From Amphirosellinia nigrospora (taxonomy: Eukaryota > Ascomycota > Sordariomycetes > Xylariales > Xylariaceae): DNA of 64,000 nt. Numbering within the stretch: the first letter of the stretch is position 1; every line of letters starts with the position of its first letter. This document shows, piece after piece, positions 37,989 through 52,818 of this stretch. The position numbers were made by a program, and so were the translations under genes. The stretch lies in the NCBI GenBank assembly GCA_004123355.1, contig SCHM01000002.1:4561569-4625568 (forward strand), read 5' to 3'. The notes under the pieces are model-generated. The model saw nothing but the letters and a program-made list of their open reading frames with translations, had not been told where the DNA came from and searched no databases.

Positions 37989-38268
37989 TATTATAATTAT
38001 AATATTATTTATATATAAAATTAATATATTAATATTAATTATATATAATAACTAATTATTAATTATAGTATTAGTTATTTATATAATAAAGTTAAGCTAA
38101 TATACCCGTTTAATTCGGTTATATAGTATATTATAATAAAATTCTTTTTATATAAAAAATTTTTTGCATAAAAGCCTAGCTTTTATATAAATAGTTAAAA
38201 AAAATAAATTAATATATACTAATATTTATTTTATTTATTATTATATACAATATTATACCTTTTAACTA
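37989..38268. repeat. Right LTR of element F
   Basis: Partner of 24139-24415, preceded by a 12-base A-run. It keeps slightly more G and C than the left copy. Confidence 0.72.
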
Positions 38269-39080
38269 TTTAATAAATAACGTATTTTATATTTTATTTA
38301 TTATTATATTTATATATAAATATTTTTACTACTTATTAAATAGTTTATTAAGCTATATAAAACTTTAAAACTAAGCAATATTATTAGTATAAAAATATTT
38401 TAGTTATTATTTTTAGCTACTATTTATATATTATAAAATTTTCTTATAAATATAAAGCTAGTTAATATATAGCTTATATAGTTTTATTTAAAAAGCTAAA
38501 ATATTAATAAGCTAAATAAAATATAAAATAATATATAATAATATATTAATATAAGTTATATTATACTATTAATAATAAATATAACTAAAAACTTTTTAAT
38601 AGTTTTTTTAATAGCTAGTTGTAGTTTTTATGTTTTTTATAATATAAAAATAGTTAAGTTTTAATAAGTTTTAATATTATAAACTATTAATAATTAAAAT
38701 ATTAAACTTAATAATTTTTATATATTTTTAAACTATTTTTAATAAATAATATTATTTTAAATATACGTTACTAGTAATTAAAACTATATATTAATATAAT
38801 TAATATAATAAAATTAATATATTAAATTTAAAAATATATTTTTTTTATTATATTATTTATAATATTTAAATAATATACTATTTTTCTGTTTTTATTTATT
38901 ATTTATATATAAATATAGTTTATTTAATAATTTTAATAGCTTTATTAACGTTAATTTCTTTAAAATATTATTTAATATTAATTAAATAGTATAAAAAAAA
39001 CAAAAAAAATAAATAATATAAGTTTTTTAACTAATTATAATATTTAATTAATATTAAATAAAATTAATATTAAAGCTAAA
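38269..39080. other. AT-rich DNA between fossils F and C
   Basis: About 0.8 kb of RIP-saturated DNA without identifiable repeats, ending in the target duplication CTAAA of element C (39076-39080). Confidence 0.5.
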
Positions 39081-39285
39081 TAATAAAGCCTTTAAGGGGT
39101 TTATATTACCAGTGGCTTCCTTGCGCGAAACGTAAAGGGAAACCACTTAGCAACACTTATATTTAGCTAAACAGCTAGCATATATTGCTAATTAAAGAAT
39201 TTATTATTAAATTTATTACGTAGATCTAATAATAAATTCTCTTTTTTAATTAAGCTTTATTTTATAACCTATAATATTTTTTTTA
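39081..39285 (+). repeat. Left LTR of element C
   Basis: It begins TAATAAAGCC and keeps a notably GC-richer core (AGTGGCTTCCTTGCGCG). An internal inverted repeat of about 16 bp, GAATTTATTATT...AATAATAAATTC (39,201-39,240), could form a hairpin. It is conserved in all three copies of this LTR. Confidence 0.85.
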
Positions 39286-42200
39286 AAATAGTGCTTTATT
39301 ACGTAGTTTTATTATAAATATTAAACTATACTAAAAACTATTTATTTTTAAATTTCTCGAGGTTAAAAAATAAATTTTCTTAGTAATAATTAACGCGCAA
39401 TTTATACGTATTTATTAATTAAAACAAATATTACGCCCTAGCCTTAATTTATTTTATATTTTTACTTTTATATTTTTTACGAAACTTTTAAATAAACTAA
39501 TTATTTAGCCCTAAAAAAAACTTAACAAAGCATTTTTATATCCTAAATATACTAGTTTTTATAGCGTAACTAAAGTTATTATAAAATCACAAACGTTATA
39601 AATTTTTATTAATTAATCGTTTTAAATATTTTAGTTTTATTATAAAATTTTTAAACGTTTTAATTTATTATTAAAGTTTATAAATATATTAATTTTATTA
39701 TTAAAACATAATTATAAATTATATATATTTTATTTTATTTTATTTATATATAATTTATTTTATTTTTAAGTTATTATTTATAATATTATATAAAAATAAT
39801 AAATTATAAAACTAATATAATAATAATCTTTTTTACGTATTTAGTTATTTATTAAATTAAACGTTAAATTTATTATTAAAAACTTTTATTTAAAGTTTTT
39901 TTTTTTTAATTTTTAATATAATAATTATTAAAAAAATATTATTATTATTAATATAAATTTTAAAAACGTTTATAAATTTTTAATATATAATTTAAAAAAT
40001 TAAAATAAAATAAAAAAAATAAAATTAACGTAAAAATAATTAAACTAAAACCGATATTAATAAAGCTTAATTAATAATAATAAGTTAAAAATTTATAAAG
40101 TTTTTGTTTAAAAAACTAAACTAATATCTAAGATTTAACGTAAAAACTATAAATATATTTTTAAAATAATAATAAAATAATAATTTTAAATAAAATTAAA
40201 TTAAACTAAATATAAAAAAGCTATAAAAAATATTAAACAAATTAATAATAAACTTAATTTAATCGTATAAATAAATTAAAATTTTAGCGCTTTTATAAAG
40301 TTTTAAAAAAATTAATATATTTTTACTAATATTTTATTTTTAACCGTATTAAACTAATAAGCTTTCTATAATATAATAATTAATTTTAATAATATAGCTA
40401 TAAAAAAAAAAACAATAATAATATTCCCGCTTTTATTTTAAATATAACAAGCGTAATAATAATACTTTTATTTTTACTTTTTTTTATTGCTTTAAAAACA
40501 ATATAAAAATATAAAAATATATTTTTTAATTAAAACAAATAATAATAATAATAACAATAATAATAAAAAAATAATAGCGGAGCAAATAACTTTAATAATA
40601 ATTTAGATTTATTAAATAATAAAGCTAACTTTAATAATTATAGCTATAATAATAAACGTTATTATTATAAAACTTTATTTTTAATTATATTTATAATAAA
40701 AAATACTTATAAAATTAAATATAAAATATTAAAATTTTAAACTTTAATTAAAATAACCTAAAAAATAAAAAAATTATTATAAATAAAAAAATATTATTTA
40801 TATAAATATATATATTTTTTAATATATTTAAGCTATATATAAACTTAATAATATAAAATTATTAAATAATAGCTAAATTTTAAAACTATTTAATTATTTT
40901 TTTATAAATTTTATTTTTTTATAATAAAATAATAAAATTAAGCTAATTAATCGTTATATTTAATAAAAAATAAACTTAAGCTTAATATTTAAAAAACTAA
41001 AAAAACGTTTTAAAATACGTTTTAAATATATTATAAAAAATTCTTTAAAAATAACTTTTTTTTATTTAATATAATAATAATAAAATATATTTATTTAATT
41101 TATTTAATATAAGCTATATATATTTATAAAAATAAAATTTTAGCGCGAAATAATTCTAATTAATAAAATATTATAAAAAATTTATAATTAATAAACTAAA
41201 ATAATCGTTAATTATATTTATTTATTAAAAAAAAAAATATATTAAATAAATATATAAAAAAATTAATAAAATATATTAAATTAAAATAAAAAATAAAATA
41301 TAAATTTTTAAACATTAAACTTTTTTATAATTATTTAAAAAATAATAATAAAAACTTTTAAAATTTATATTTAAATATAATAATTATAAATATTTTAATC
41401 GTTATTAATTAAAAAATAAATATTAATTTTATTATAAACGTTATTATTATTTTAATAATAAATATATAAATAATAAATAATATTATAATAAAAATTATAA
41501 CTATTATAAAAAAAATAATAAAAAAATATTTATAAAAATAAAAAATATAATAATAAAAATAAAAACGTAATAATAATTATAATAATAATTAAAACTATAG
41601 CTATAACTATAATTATAATTATAACTATAGCTATAACTATAATAGTAATTATAAATATTATTATAATAAAAAATAATAATATTATAATATATATTAACTA
41701 ATAATATATATTTAAATAAAAAAAATCTAAATATAATACTAATAAAAAATATTATAATAATAATATTTTTATATATTTAGTTTAGTTTTATTTATTATAA
41801 ATATTATAAAAAGTATAAATTATTTAATATTTTTATTTATATATATAAAAATATAAACTATATATTTTATTAAAATATATAGCGCATATTAATATTTTTA
41901 TTTATTATTTTTAAATAATATATAAATATTATATTTAAATATTATTTTTATAAATAAACTTTTTTAATATTTAAACTAATATAAATTAGCTAAAAAAATA
42001 TAATTAAAAATAAATATTTTAATAATAATTTATTATTTATAAAATAAATTAAATAAAATTTTTAAATCGGAAATATTTATATTTAAAACGTTAAATATAA
42101 ATATATAATAAAACTTTACGTTTAAATATATATATTTTCGTTTTTATATATATTTTATTAACCGGTTAAAATATAAAAATATATACTAATTTAAATATAA

Positions 42201-45200
42201 ATAAAATTATAATTAATAATAAATATTTAATATATTAAAATATATATAAAAAATAAAAACTAAATAATTACTATTAAAAATAAATATATAAAAATAACGC
42301 GTTAAATAAAATTTAAATTTTTTATTTAAAAATTAATAATAATAAATAGTTTAAAATTATAAAATATAAAAAAAAAATTAAATTATAAATAAAAAACTAT
42401 AATTAAATATATTAATTAATAATAACTTTTTTTATTTTTATAAAACTATTATTAATTATTTAAAAATATTATTATTTTTTATAATTTTAATAATTTTATT
42501 ATTAATTTTAAAATTTTAGTTTATAATTATAAATATATAAAAATTATTAATATATATTATAATTATTATAGCTAAAAAATATATTTATAAATTAAATATA
42601 AACTATTATTTATTAATTATAATTTTATTTTATAATAATATATAAAAATATAATAAATTTATAATAAATATAAAACTTTAAAAATTATTTTAATTATTAA
42701 TATTATAATATTTTAATTAAAATAAATAAAATATTAAACTAGGATAAATTTATAAAAATTATAATAATAATATATATTAGCTTATAAAAATTAATTATAA
42801 AAACTTTAGCTATTATAATAATTATTTTAATAATATTATTAATTAAAATAATTAGCTTAAAATTTTTAGCTATTTTAAATTTATTTATTATTATAAATAT
42901 TAAATTTAATATAATACTAATTATTATAATTATTATAACTAATAATATTAATAAAACTAATATTTATAAATAAACTAGTAAATTTTATAATTATTTTATA
43001 ATAACGTTTAATAAAACTAATAATTATATTATTAGCTTTATATAAAAAATAGTATTTTTGTTTTTAATTATTAATATTTTAATATTTAGCTTTTAAATAT
43101 TTTTTTTATTAACGTAATATATAATTTAATTATAAATATTAAAACTATATTATTATTAAAAAACTATATATATTAATATTAAAAAAGCTTTTTAAGCTTA
43201 AACTTTTAAAAATATATTTTATTTTAAATATTAAAAAGCTTATAAATTTCCTTAAAAATAATTAATAATAATATTTATATTTATATTAAAAAAGTTTTTA
43301 AAATAATTAAATTTGCTAAAATTATTAAACTTATAATATTTAAATAAATAAAATAAAATTAATATCTTTAAAATAAAATAGCTTAAAATTTTTTATTAAT
43401 AATTAATAAAAATAAAACTAAATATAAAAACTTATTTTTTTAATCGAAAAAATATAAAAATTTTAATAAAACTTATAATAAACTTTATAAATAAATTATA
43501 TAATTTAAATAAATAAAGCTATATTTTTTATATATTTTATATTTATTATTTAAAAAAAATTTATAATATAAATAAAAACTAAATAATTATTAATTTATAA
43601 TAGCTTAATAAAGTTATTATTTTTAATAATTATTTTTTTTTTTTATAAAATAAAATAATTAAAAGCTTTCGTAAAAAAACTTACGTTATTTATATTAATA
43701 TAACCGGTTTTTTATTAATTTTTAGTTTATTTTAATTATAAAAATAAATTTATTATTATTATTTTATAATATAAAACAATTTAATATTTATATTAATAAA
43801 ATATATAAATTTTTTAATTATATTTAAAAATATATAAATAAATTTTTTATTTTTTATTTTTATTATTATTTTATTAATAATATTATTATTTTTTTTAATA
43901 TATTTAAAAAATATATATAATATTTAAATATTATTTTTAGTTTATTTTAATTAAAAAATATTATTATATTATTAAAAAAATTTTTATTAGTTATTTTTTA
44001 TTAAATTTTTTAAATTTTATATTAATATTTTAAAAATATTTATTATTATTAAATATATATAAACATTTAAACAGCTTATATTTTTTAAAAATTTTAAGCT
44101 TTTAAATAATACTTTAATATAAATAAATTTTTATAATTTTTTTTTTTACTATATATAATTAACTAAGCTTTTATAAAAATATAAAATAGCTTTATTTGTT
44201 AAAAATTATTAAAAAAAAAAATAATAAATAATAATTTAAGTTACCGCAATATTATATATAAACTATATATTATAATTTTATATTAGCTAAAATAGCTTTT
44301 TTTAACGTTATTTAAAATATTATTTATTTTAAAACTATATTTTATTATTATAATTTAAATTATATTCTATATTTATAAATTAATAAATATTTCGAACGAA
44401 ATTTTAATATTATAGTTTTTTATACTAAATTAAATTTTAAATAAAAACCGGGCAAATTTTACTTTTTATATAAATATAGCTAATTATATATTTAAATTAA
44501 TATTTATTATAAACTAAAACTAAATATAGCTTTTTTAAATAAAAAATAATATATTTTATATAAACTATAAAAAAGCTTTATATTATAATTTATTTAAATA
44601 AATATTATATAATTATTTTAATAAATTATTTAATTATAAAAAATATTATTAATTAAATTTTATTAAATATTTTTACTACTAATAAAAAATAATTAGCTTA
44701 TTAATTTATTTATATATTTATTATAATATAACTTTTAAATATTTTATTTATTAAAACGTTTTAATTATATTTTAAATATATTAAATTAGTTTATTATAAT
44801 ATAAAATATAATTAATTTAAAAAATAAATTAAAACAATTAAAAAACTTATAATATTAAACTTTATAAAATATAATAAAATATACTATAAAAATAATAATA
44901 ATACGTTTAAATATAATTTTAAACTAAAATATAAAATAAATTTTTAATATAAAATTTTAAATAAATTTTACTAAAATTAATTTCGTAAACTATATAATAA
45001 TAAAAATATTATTATTTTTTTTAAAACTAAATATTTATTTTTTATTATAAATAGTTTAATTTATAATAAATATAAAAAAATTAATCGATTTTATATTTTA
45101 TATATAATATAAATAATAAATATATATATTATATATAATAAAAAATATTATTTTAAACTTAATTATATAATAAAAATTTAAAACTATATTTAATTTATAA

Positions 45201-46485
45201 AAAGTTATAATATATTAAAAAATACTATAAATATTATTTAAAATATAATATTAATTATAATAATAAATAAAAACTAATAAATAATTTATATTTAATTAAA
45301 CTTAAAAATATATTATTAATATAAATAATTATAATTAATTTTATTTTATTATTATTTTTAATTAAATTATAAAATATTTTATAATAGCTAAAAAGCTTTA
45401 ATATATATAATTATATAATAATAGTTTTTTATTATACGTTTAAACAAACGTTTATAATTTTTAATAATATAAAATATTATTAAAAACTAAATAATAATTT
45501 TAATTAAATAATTATTTTTAAATAATTAAAATATTTTTAAAAAAATTATTTCCGATTATAATTATAAGTTTATTTTTAATTTTTAAAAAAATATAAAAAA
45601 ACATTAAATATTAAATTATTAATAACTATTATATATTATTTATAAAAAAAAATTTATCCAAAAAAAAAAACTAAACAATTAAAATTATAATATATTTTAT
45701 AATTATATATATTTTAAATTAAACTAATTTAATATAATCTTTATTTTATAATAAAATTTTAATTTTATATTTTTATAAGCTATATAATTTTTTATATAAA
45801 TATTAATTTTAAATTTAAACTTTTTAGCTTTTTTAATATATTTATAAACTAAATAAATATATATAATTTTAAAAATATAAAATTTTATATAATTATTTAT
45901 AAAAAATACTAAATTAATTATAAATTTTTATTATTATTATAAAAAAATATTTTAATAATAAATATTAAATATTAAAATTTAAACTAAATAATAAAGTTTT
46001 TTTTATTTATATAATAGTTATTATTTATTTAGCAAGTTTTTTAAAAAATATTTATAATAATATATTAAACTTTAAATTATTAAACATAAAATTAGCAACT
46101 TAGCTTACGAACTAAATTTCTTTAAATATTATTATATATATTTATTATTTTTATTACGTAATTATAACTATATAAAAATAATAAAAACTTTTTTAAATAA
46201 ATAATATTATTATTAAAGCTTATTAAAACTAATTAATATTTTAATAATAATAATAAAAATAATATTTATAAAGTTAAAATTATATTTAAATATTATTTTA
46301 ATTAAAAAAAAATAATTTCGATTATTTAATTAAATAAAAAAAATAAAGTTATAAATATAACCGCTAATATTTAACGTATTATTTTTAGCACTTATAAAAA
46401 CTTATTAATAAATATTAGGCTAAACATAACCCCCGCTTTATATTACTAAAAAAAAAAAGTTTTTCGTAAAATTATCTATATTTAA

Positions 46486-46665
46486 TTTTACGTTTAAAAT
46501 AATAAAAATAACAATTAAACGTTCTTATAATAAACCGTATAAAATAATTCTTAATACTTTAACTTTAAAATTTAACCTTATATTTAAAATAATAAAAATA
46601 AAAGCTAAATATTCCCGTAATAAGCTATATTAAATTATTATTAATACTTTAACTTTAAAACTAAC
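46486..46665 (+). repeat. Two tandem copies of a 90-bp unit near the right end of element C
   Basis: TTTAAAATAATAAAAATA recurs at 46,493 and 46,583, and TTAATACTTTAACTTTAAAA recurs in the same spacing, so the period is 90 bp. The copies differ mainly by transitions. The surrounding 46,400-46,850 stretch keeps more C-rich patches (such as AACCCCCGC) than the rest of the element. Confidence 0.7.
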
Positions 46666-46843
46666 TTTAGCATTAACCCCCGCTAATATCCTTATTATTG
46701 TTAACACGCCCGTAAATAAAATAGTAAAAAAAATAAAATAAACAATAATATTACCTAATAATACTATATAAACAGATTTATAAATATAGCTTAAATAAAT
46801 CGGTTTATTAAAATTAGCAAAAAATTTTTATACCTTAGCATTT

Positions 46844-47047
46844 TAATAAAGCCCTTAAAAAGTTTATATTACTAGTAGCTTCCTTACATAAAGCGCAAAA
46901 AAAAGCTACTTAATAATACTTATATTTAGCTAAACAGCTAGCACATATTACTAGTTAAAGAATTTATTATTAAATCTATTTATAAATCTAATAATAAATT
47001 CTTTTCTTTTAATTAAGCTTTACTTTATAACTTATAATATTTTTTTA
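46844..47047 (+). repeat. Right LTR of element C
   Basis: Partner of 39081-39285, more AT-shifted, followed by the target duplication CTAAA. Confidence 0.85.
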
Positions 47048-47052
47048 CTAAA

Positions 47053-50000
47053 TTTATTATTATAAATATATATTTAAATATTTATATAAAAGTTATATTT
47101 TTTTAAAAAACTAATAATTTATTTTTATATAATATTTATTTATTTAAATATCGCTAAATAAATATTAATAAAAATATTATATTATTATTAATATTTATTA
47201 ATAAAATATACTATTATTTTTTAATAATATTTTAATTAGCTAAAGTTAGTTATATATCGCTAATAATCCCAATATTAAACCCGGAAATAATTCCGTTAAA
47301 CTAATATTAAATATAAAAATTATTATAAATATAATATTATATAAATAACTTTTTCTTATAAAATAGTAGTTATTATTATTAAGTAATATAATTAATATTT
47401 TTATATTTTTATTTTTAATAAAATTAAATAAATAATTTTTTAAAATTTAAAAATAAATAAAATATTAGTTTTTATTTATTAATATTATTTGCTATTAGAT
47501 TAATATATAATTAATATAAATAAAATATAATATATTTTTATTATATTTAGCTTTTAGTTAAAAATATTATTTTATAACTATTGCTTATATTTTTGCTAGC
47601 GAAATAAATATATAATAATTACGTACTGTTTAATTTTAAATATATATATATTAAAGCAATACTATATTTTTTATAAATTAGTTTTAATTTTTTAATATTT
47701 ATTTTTATATTTTATTTTTAATTATTTTAACTAGCTAATATTTAATTATTTATATTCTATTTTTATTAATTTTATAAATGTTATTTTTTATTATACCGTA
47801 TATTTTATACTATTTTTTTAATCGTAGCTATTTTTTAAATGCTTTATTTATTATTATTTAATATAATAATAAAAAAGCTTTTATAATTAAAAATAAGTTT
47901 TATTATTTGTTTTTCGGTATTTAAATAATATTTTTTTAAATTTAACGCTATTAATAAATTTATTAAAGCTTATATAAATATTAAAACTAAAGTAGCTAAA
48001 ACGTTAATAAAAAATTTTTAATATTTAATATAAATAATATATTTATTAAGTTAAAAAAAAAAAACAATTAAAAAGTAGCCTAAAAATTAAATTATTATTA
48101 TTATTTTTTAAAATAATTCTAGTTTAATAAAATAGCGAACTTTTAATAATAAAATAATTATTATTATTAATTATAATATTTAAATCGTTTTAAATAAACT
48201 TTAAAGTAAAAATTTATTATAAATAATAATAAGCAGTAATACGTTTTAATAAAAATATTATTATTAAACTAATAAAATAGCAAATTTTTTAAATAAATAT
48301 ATTAATTTATATATTTGTTTTTTTTTAGCGTTATTAATATAGATTATTATTTTTTGTTAAAAATAAACTATATAAGCACTATAGTTTTTTATATTCGTTT
48401 TTTTTCTTTTTTTTTTTTTATTTATTTATTTTATTATATTTTTTTTATTTAACTATTATTAAATTTATTTTTTTATAACTTAGTATATAATAGCACGTAA
48501 AAAATCCTAAAAACGTTTAATTATAATATTAAAAAAATATTTAATAAATTTTTTTTATTAATAATAGCTAATTTATAACTTTTATTTATTTTTATTTTAG
48601 TTCCCTTTTTATATACTTATTTAATTTTGCTTTTTTTAAGCTTTTATTAGTATAAAAAACGTTAAACGGACAAAAATATAGCCTAGCTAATTTAGTAGCT
48701 ATTAAAAACTAAAAAAAAAAAATATATATATATAAAATAATTAATTAAAAACGTTAATAAAAACTAAAAAATATTAATTTTTTAATTAATATAATAATTA
48801 ATATATTGTTTATTTTGTTTTAATTAATATTTTATAAAAAATCTATAAATACTAATAAAGCAACAATTTATTAATTTTTATTTATTATTCGCTTAATTTA
48901 TAAAAAAATAACTATTAAAATAATAGCTAAAAAATATTAATTTTAAAAAAATATTATTAAAACTTTATAAAAAATAATAAAAGTTTATTTAATAAAAATG
49001 TTTATTTATATATTTTTTTTTAGTTTTATAACTTAAATATTAATTATATAAATATTAATTTATATTATTTATATAAAATATATTATAATTACGCGCTTTA
49101 ATATTTAATTATTAAAAAATTTTAGCTAAAAAATAAATATTTTTTTTATATAATAATAATAATTAAAAATTAAAAACTTTAAAAATTTTTTAAAAATATA
49201 TCTTAATTAAAAAAGCGGTAAATTATATAAATAATAAAAAAATAGCAAACTTATTTATATATATTTTATACTATATATATATATTTATATTGTTTTTTTT
49301 TAATAATATATTTTAGCTAATTATTATATTTTTTTTATTTATAACTTTTTATAATTTTTATTAGCTAGCTTTTTTTTAAAGCTAATTTTAATTAGTAAAT
49401 TTAGTTTTATAATTTTTAACTATAAAATCTTATATATATATATTTTTTTTTTTTATATTATTTATTTTTATATTATTTAATTATTATATTTATATTTTAT
49501 AATTTTATTTTATTATATTAATTTTATTATTTTTTATATAAATAGCTTTTAAATGTTTAAAAAAAATTAACTAATATAGTTATATTAAAATAGCGCCAAA
49601 AAAAATCGTAGTTATTAAATAACCTATATATATAAAAAGCTTATACGTATATTTTCTGCTTGCTTAAAAGCTAAAAAGCTTATAAAAAAAGCTTTATTAT
49701 TATTAAATATTAAATTAAACATAAATAAAAAATTAATAAAATAAAAACTTAAATATTATTTTAAAAAAAATTAAAAGTATATATTAATTTATTATAAATA
49801 TAAATTAATAAAAATTAATATATTTTATACTAATTTTATATTAATTTTTTTTATTAACTATTATAACTATAAATTATAATAAAAATAAATATTTTAATTA
49901 AATTATTACCGTTTATAATTATATTATTTTTTTAGCGTTTTTAATATAATTAAGCTAGCTATAAATATTAATTTTAATAATAAAATCGCGATTTTTTTGT

Positions 50001-50758
50001 TCGTTTAAATAATAAGCTTAAAATTATCGATTTAAACGAAAATAATCCTAATTATATTTATTATTTTTATTAAAAAATATTAAAAAAAAAATATATAATT
50101 TTTTAAACCGTTAAACTATATTTTTAAATTTGTTTAAAAATAAGCTTCGATTTTTATTTCGTTTAATTTTAATATTTTAATTTTTAATTAAAAATATATT
50201 ATTTAATACTATTATTTCGAAATAAATATTTTTTTAATTAATATATAATTAATATATATTAATAGTTTTTAAATTATTTAACTTTATTATTTTAAGCTTT
50301 TTATTAATTATTTTTTATATTTTCGATAAAAAGTAAATATTATAAAAATTTATATTTTATTAAGCGTATATATTAAAAATTTTATTAATAATTTTAAAAT
50401 ATATTATTTATATTTTTATAATAAGCGCTAATAAGCTTATATTAAAATATATTATTATTTTTGCTTTTAATAACTTTTTATTAACTTTTTAAAAATTAAA
50501 TTATAATTTATATAACGTTTAAAAAACGTTTAAATTTTTTTTTTTAAAACTTTATACTTTAAAGTTAAAACTTTTTAATATTAATTAGTTTAATTTTAAA
50601 ATTTTATTTTTTTATTTTTTAAACTATTCGGTTTTAAAATTTAAATAAAATAAAACTATTAGTTAAATTTATTTTAAATAAAATTACGTTTATTATAATT
50701 TTACGTTAAATAAACTATAATTTGTTTATTTTTTTTTATTTATATTTTTTAATAATAT
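47053..50758. other. AT-rich DNA between fossils C and D, origin not identified
   Basis: About 3.7 kb of RIP-saturated DNA. A few GC patches remain (for example 47,265-47,300). I found no paired ends, coding remnant or match to the other families. Confidence 0.5.
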
Positions 50759-50960
50759 TAAAAAAAATATTATAGGTTGTAAAATAAAGCTTAATTAAAA
50801 GAAAAAAATCTATTATTAAATCTATATAATAGATTTAATAATAGATTTTTTAATTAATAGTGTGCTAGCTGTTTATTTAAATATAAATATTGTTAAATAG
50901 CTTTTTTTACGCTTTTATAAAAAAACTACTAGTAATATAAACTTTTTAAAAGCTTTATTA
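50759..50960 (-). repeat. LTR of element D (reverse orientation)
   Basis: About 202 bp. In reverse complement it begins TAATAAAGCTTTT and matches both C LTRs, including the internal hairpin (about 50,808-50,853). Confidence 0.83.
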
Positions 50961-52605
50961 AAATATTAAAGTATAAAAAAGTTTCTGCTAACTTTAATAA
51001 ATTAATTTAACTAAGCTATATAATAATTATAATTCTTTTTATATAGTATTAAGTAATATTATTGTTTATTTTATTTTTTTATTATTTTTATTTATAAGTT
51101 ATTATAATTTAAAGCTTTGTTAAAAGCAAAAAACTTATTTATAAATATATTAAATACTAAAGCGTTAATAATAAAATATTAATAAAATTTAATATTAAAG
51201 CTTTAATAATTATTTTATATAGTTTATTATAAAAGCGTTTGTTTTTTGTTTTTTTTATTTTAAATATAAGTTTAAATAATAGCCTTATAAAAAATTTTTT
51301 TTTTTAGCAATATAAAGTAAAATTATATTTAAACTAATATTTATTAATAAGTTTTTATAAATATTAAAAATAATACGTTAAATATTAATAGTTATATTTA
51401 TAATTTTATTTTTTTATTTAATTAAATAGTTAAAATTATTTTTTTTTAATTAAAATAATATTTAAATATAATTTTAACTTTATAAATATTGCTTTTATTA
51501 TTATTATTAAAATATTAGTTAATTTTATAAACTTTAATAATAATATTATTTGTTTAAAAAAGTTTTTATTATTTTTATATAATTATAATTATATAATAAA
51601 AATAATAAAATATATATATAATGTTTAAAAAGTTAATTTATAAATTAAATTATAATTTTACGTTAATAATTTAAAATTTAGCTTATTATTATAAATATTT
51701 TTTAAAAACTTATTTAAATAAATAATAATTATTATATAAATAAAAAAAATTTTATTATTTAGTTTAAATTTTAATATTTAATATTTATTATTAAAATATT
51801 TTTTCGTTATAATAGTAGCAAAATTTATAGCTAATTTAATATTTTATTATAAATAATTATATAAAAACTTTATATTTTAAAGTTATATATATTATTTAGC
51901 TTATAAATATATTAAAAAAGCTAAAAAGTTTAAATTTAAATAATTATTTATATAAAATAAATTATATAGTTTATAAAAATATAAAATTAAAGTTTTATTA
52001 TAAAATAAAAATTATATTAAACTAGTTTAATTTAAAATATATATAATTATAAAAATATATTATAATTTTAATCGTTTAGTTTTTTTTTTAAATAAACTAT
52101 TTTTTTATAAATAATATATAATAATTATTAATAATTTAATATTTAATATTTTTTATATATTTTTTTAAAAATTAAAAATAAATTTATAATTATAATCGGA
52201 AATAATTTTTTAAAAATATTTTAATTATTTAAAAATAATTATTTAATTAAAACTATTATTTAATTTTTAATAATATATTTTATATTATTAAAAATTATAA
52301 ATATTTATTTAAATATATAATAAAAAATTATTATTATATAATTATATATATTAAAGCTATTTAGTTATATAAATATTTATAATTTAATAAAAAATAATAA
52401 TAAATAAAATTAATTATAATTATTTATATTAATAATATATTTTTAAATTTAATTAAATATAAACTATTTATTAATTTTATTTATTATTATAATAATATTA
52501 TATTTTAATAATATTTATAATATTTTTAATATATTATAACTTTTATAAATCGAATATAGTTTTAAAGTTTTTATTATATAATTAAGTTTAAAATAATACT
52601 TTTTT

Positions 52606-52818
52606 TGCTATATTTTAATAAAAGGGGTAACCTTATAAAGGGTCCTTACTATAAAGTGGAGCTTATTTTACTAATAATAAAGTTTAATTTTATAAATTAA
52701 ATAAAAGCTAAAAACTAAGTAAGTTTTTTATTTTAATAAAAGCTTTACTTAATACTTGCTTTTTTTTTTATTATTTAATATAAACTTAATATTATATTAT
52801 CTTTAGTAAAGCTTATTA
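52606..52818. repeat. Left LTR of element E
   Basis: About 213 bp, beginning TGCTATATTTTAATAAAAGG and ending AAAGCTTATTA. It is less AT-shifted than its partner. Confidence 0.82.

Larger units (their letters stand above)
24139..38268. mobile_element. LTR retrotransposon fossil F, carrying element B inside
   Basis: Two near-identical segments of about 280 bp (24139-24415 and 37989-38268) lie in the same orientation. Both begin TATTATAATTATAATATTAT and end TTTTTAACTA or CTTTTAACTA. Element B (30182-36925) interrupts the interior. Without B and its duplicated target site the element is about 7.4 kb, a normal length for an LTR retrotransposon. The target duplication could not be fixed because the ends are low-complexity. 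It is heavily RIP-mutated and broken. It must be older than B. Confidence 0.72.
39081..47047 (+). mobile_element. LTR retrotransposon fossil C (family C/D)
   Basis: LTRs of about 205 bp lie at 39081-39285 and 46844-47047, flanked by a perfect 5-bp target duplication CTAAA (39076-39080 and 47048-47052). Total length is 7,967 bp. The strand given is only that of the LTR reading used here, since transcription direction is not proven. The interior matches element D in reverse complement over several kilobases. It is heavily RIP-mutated and broken. Confidence 0.85.

Noticed and set aside
47053-50758. A further LTR element between C and D
   Set aside because: I searched by eye for paired ends and for matches to the other families and found none strong enough to give boundaries.
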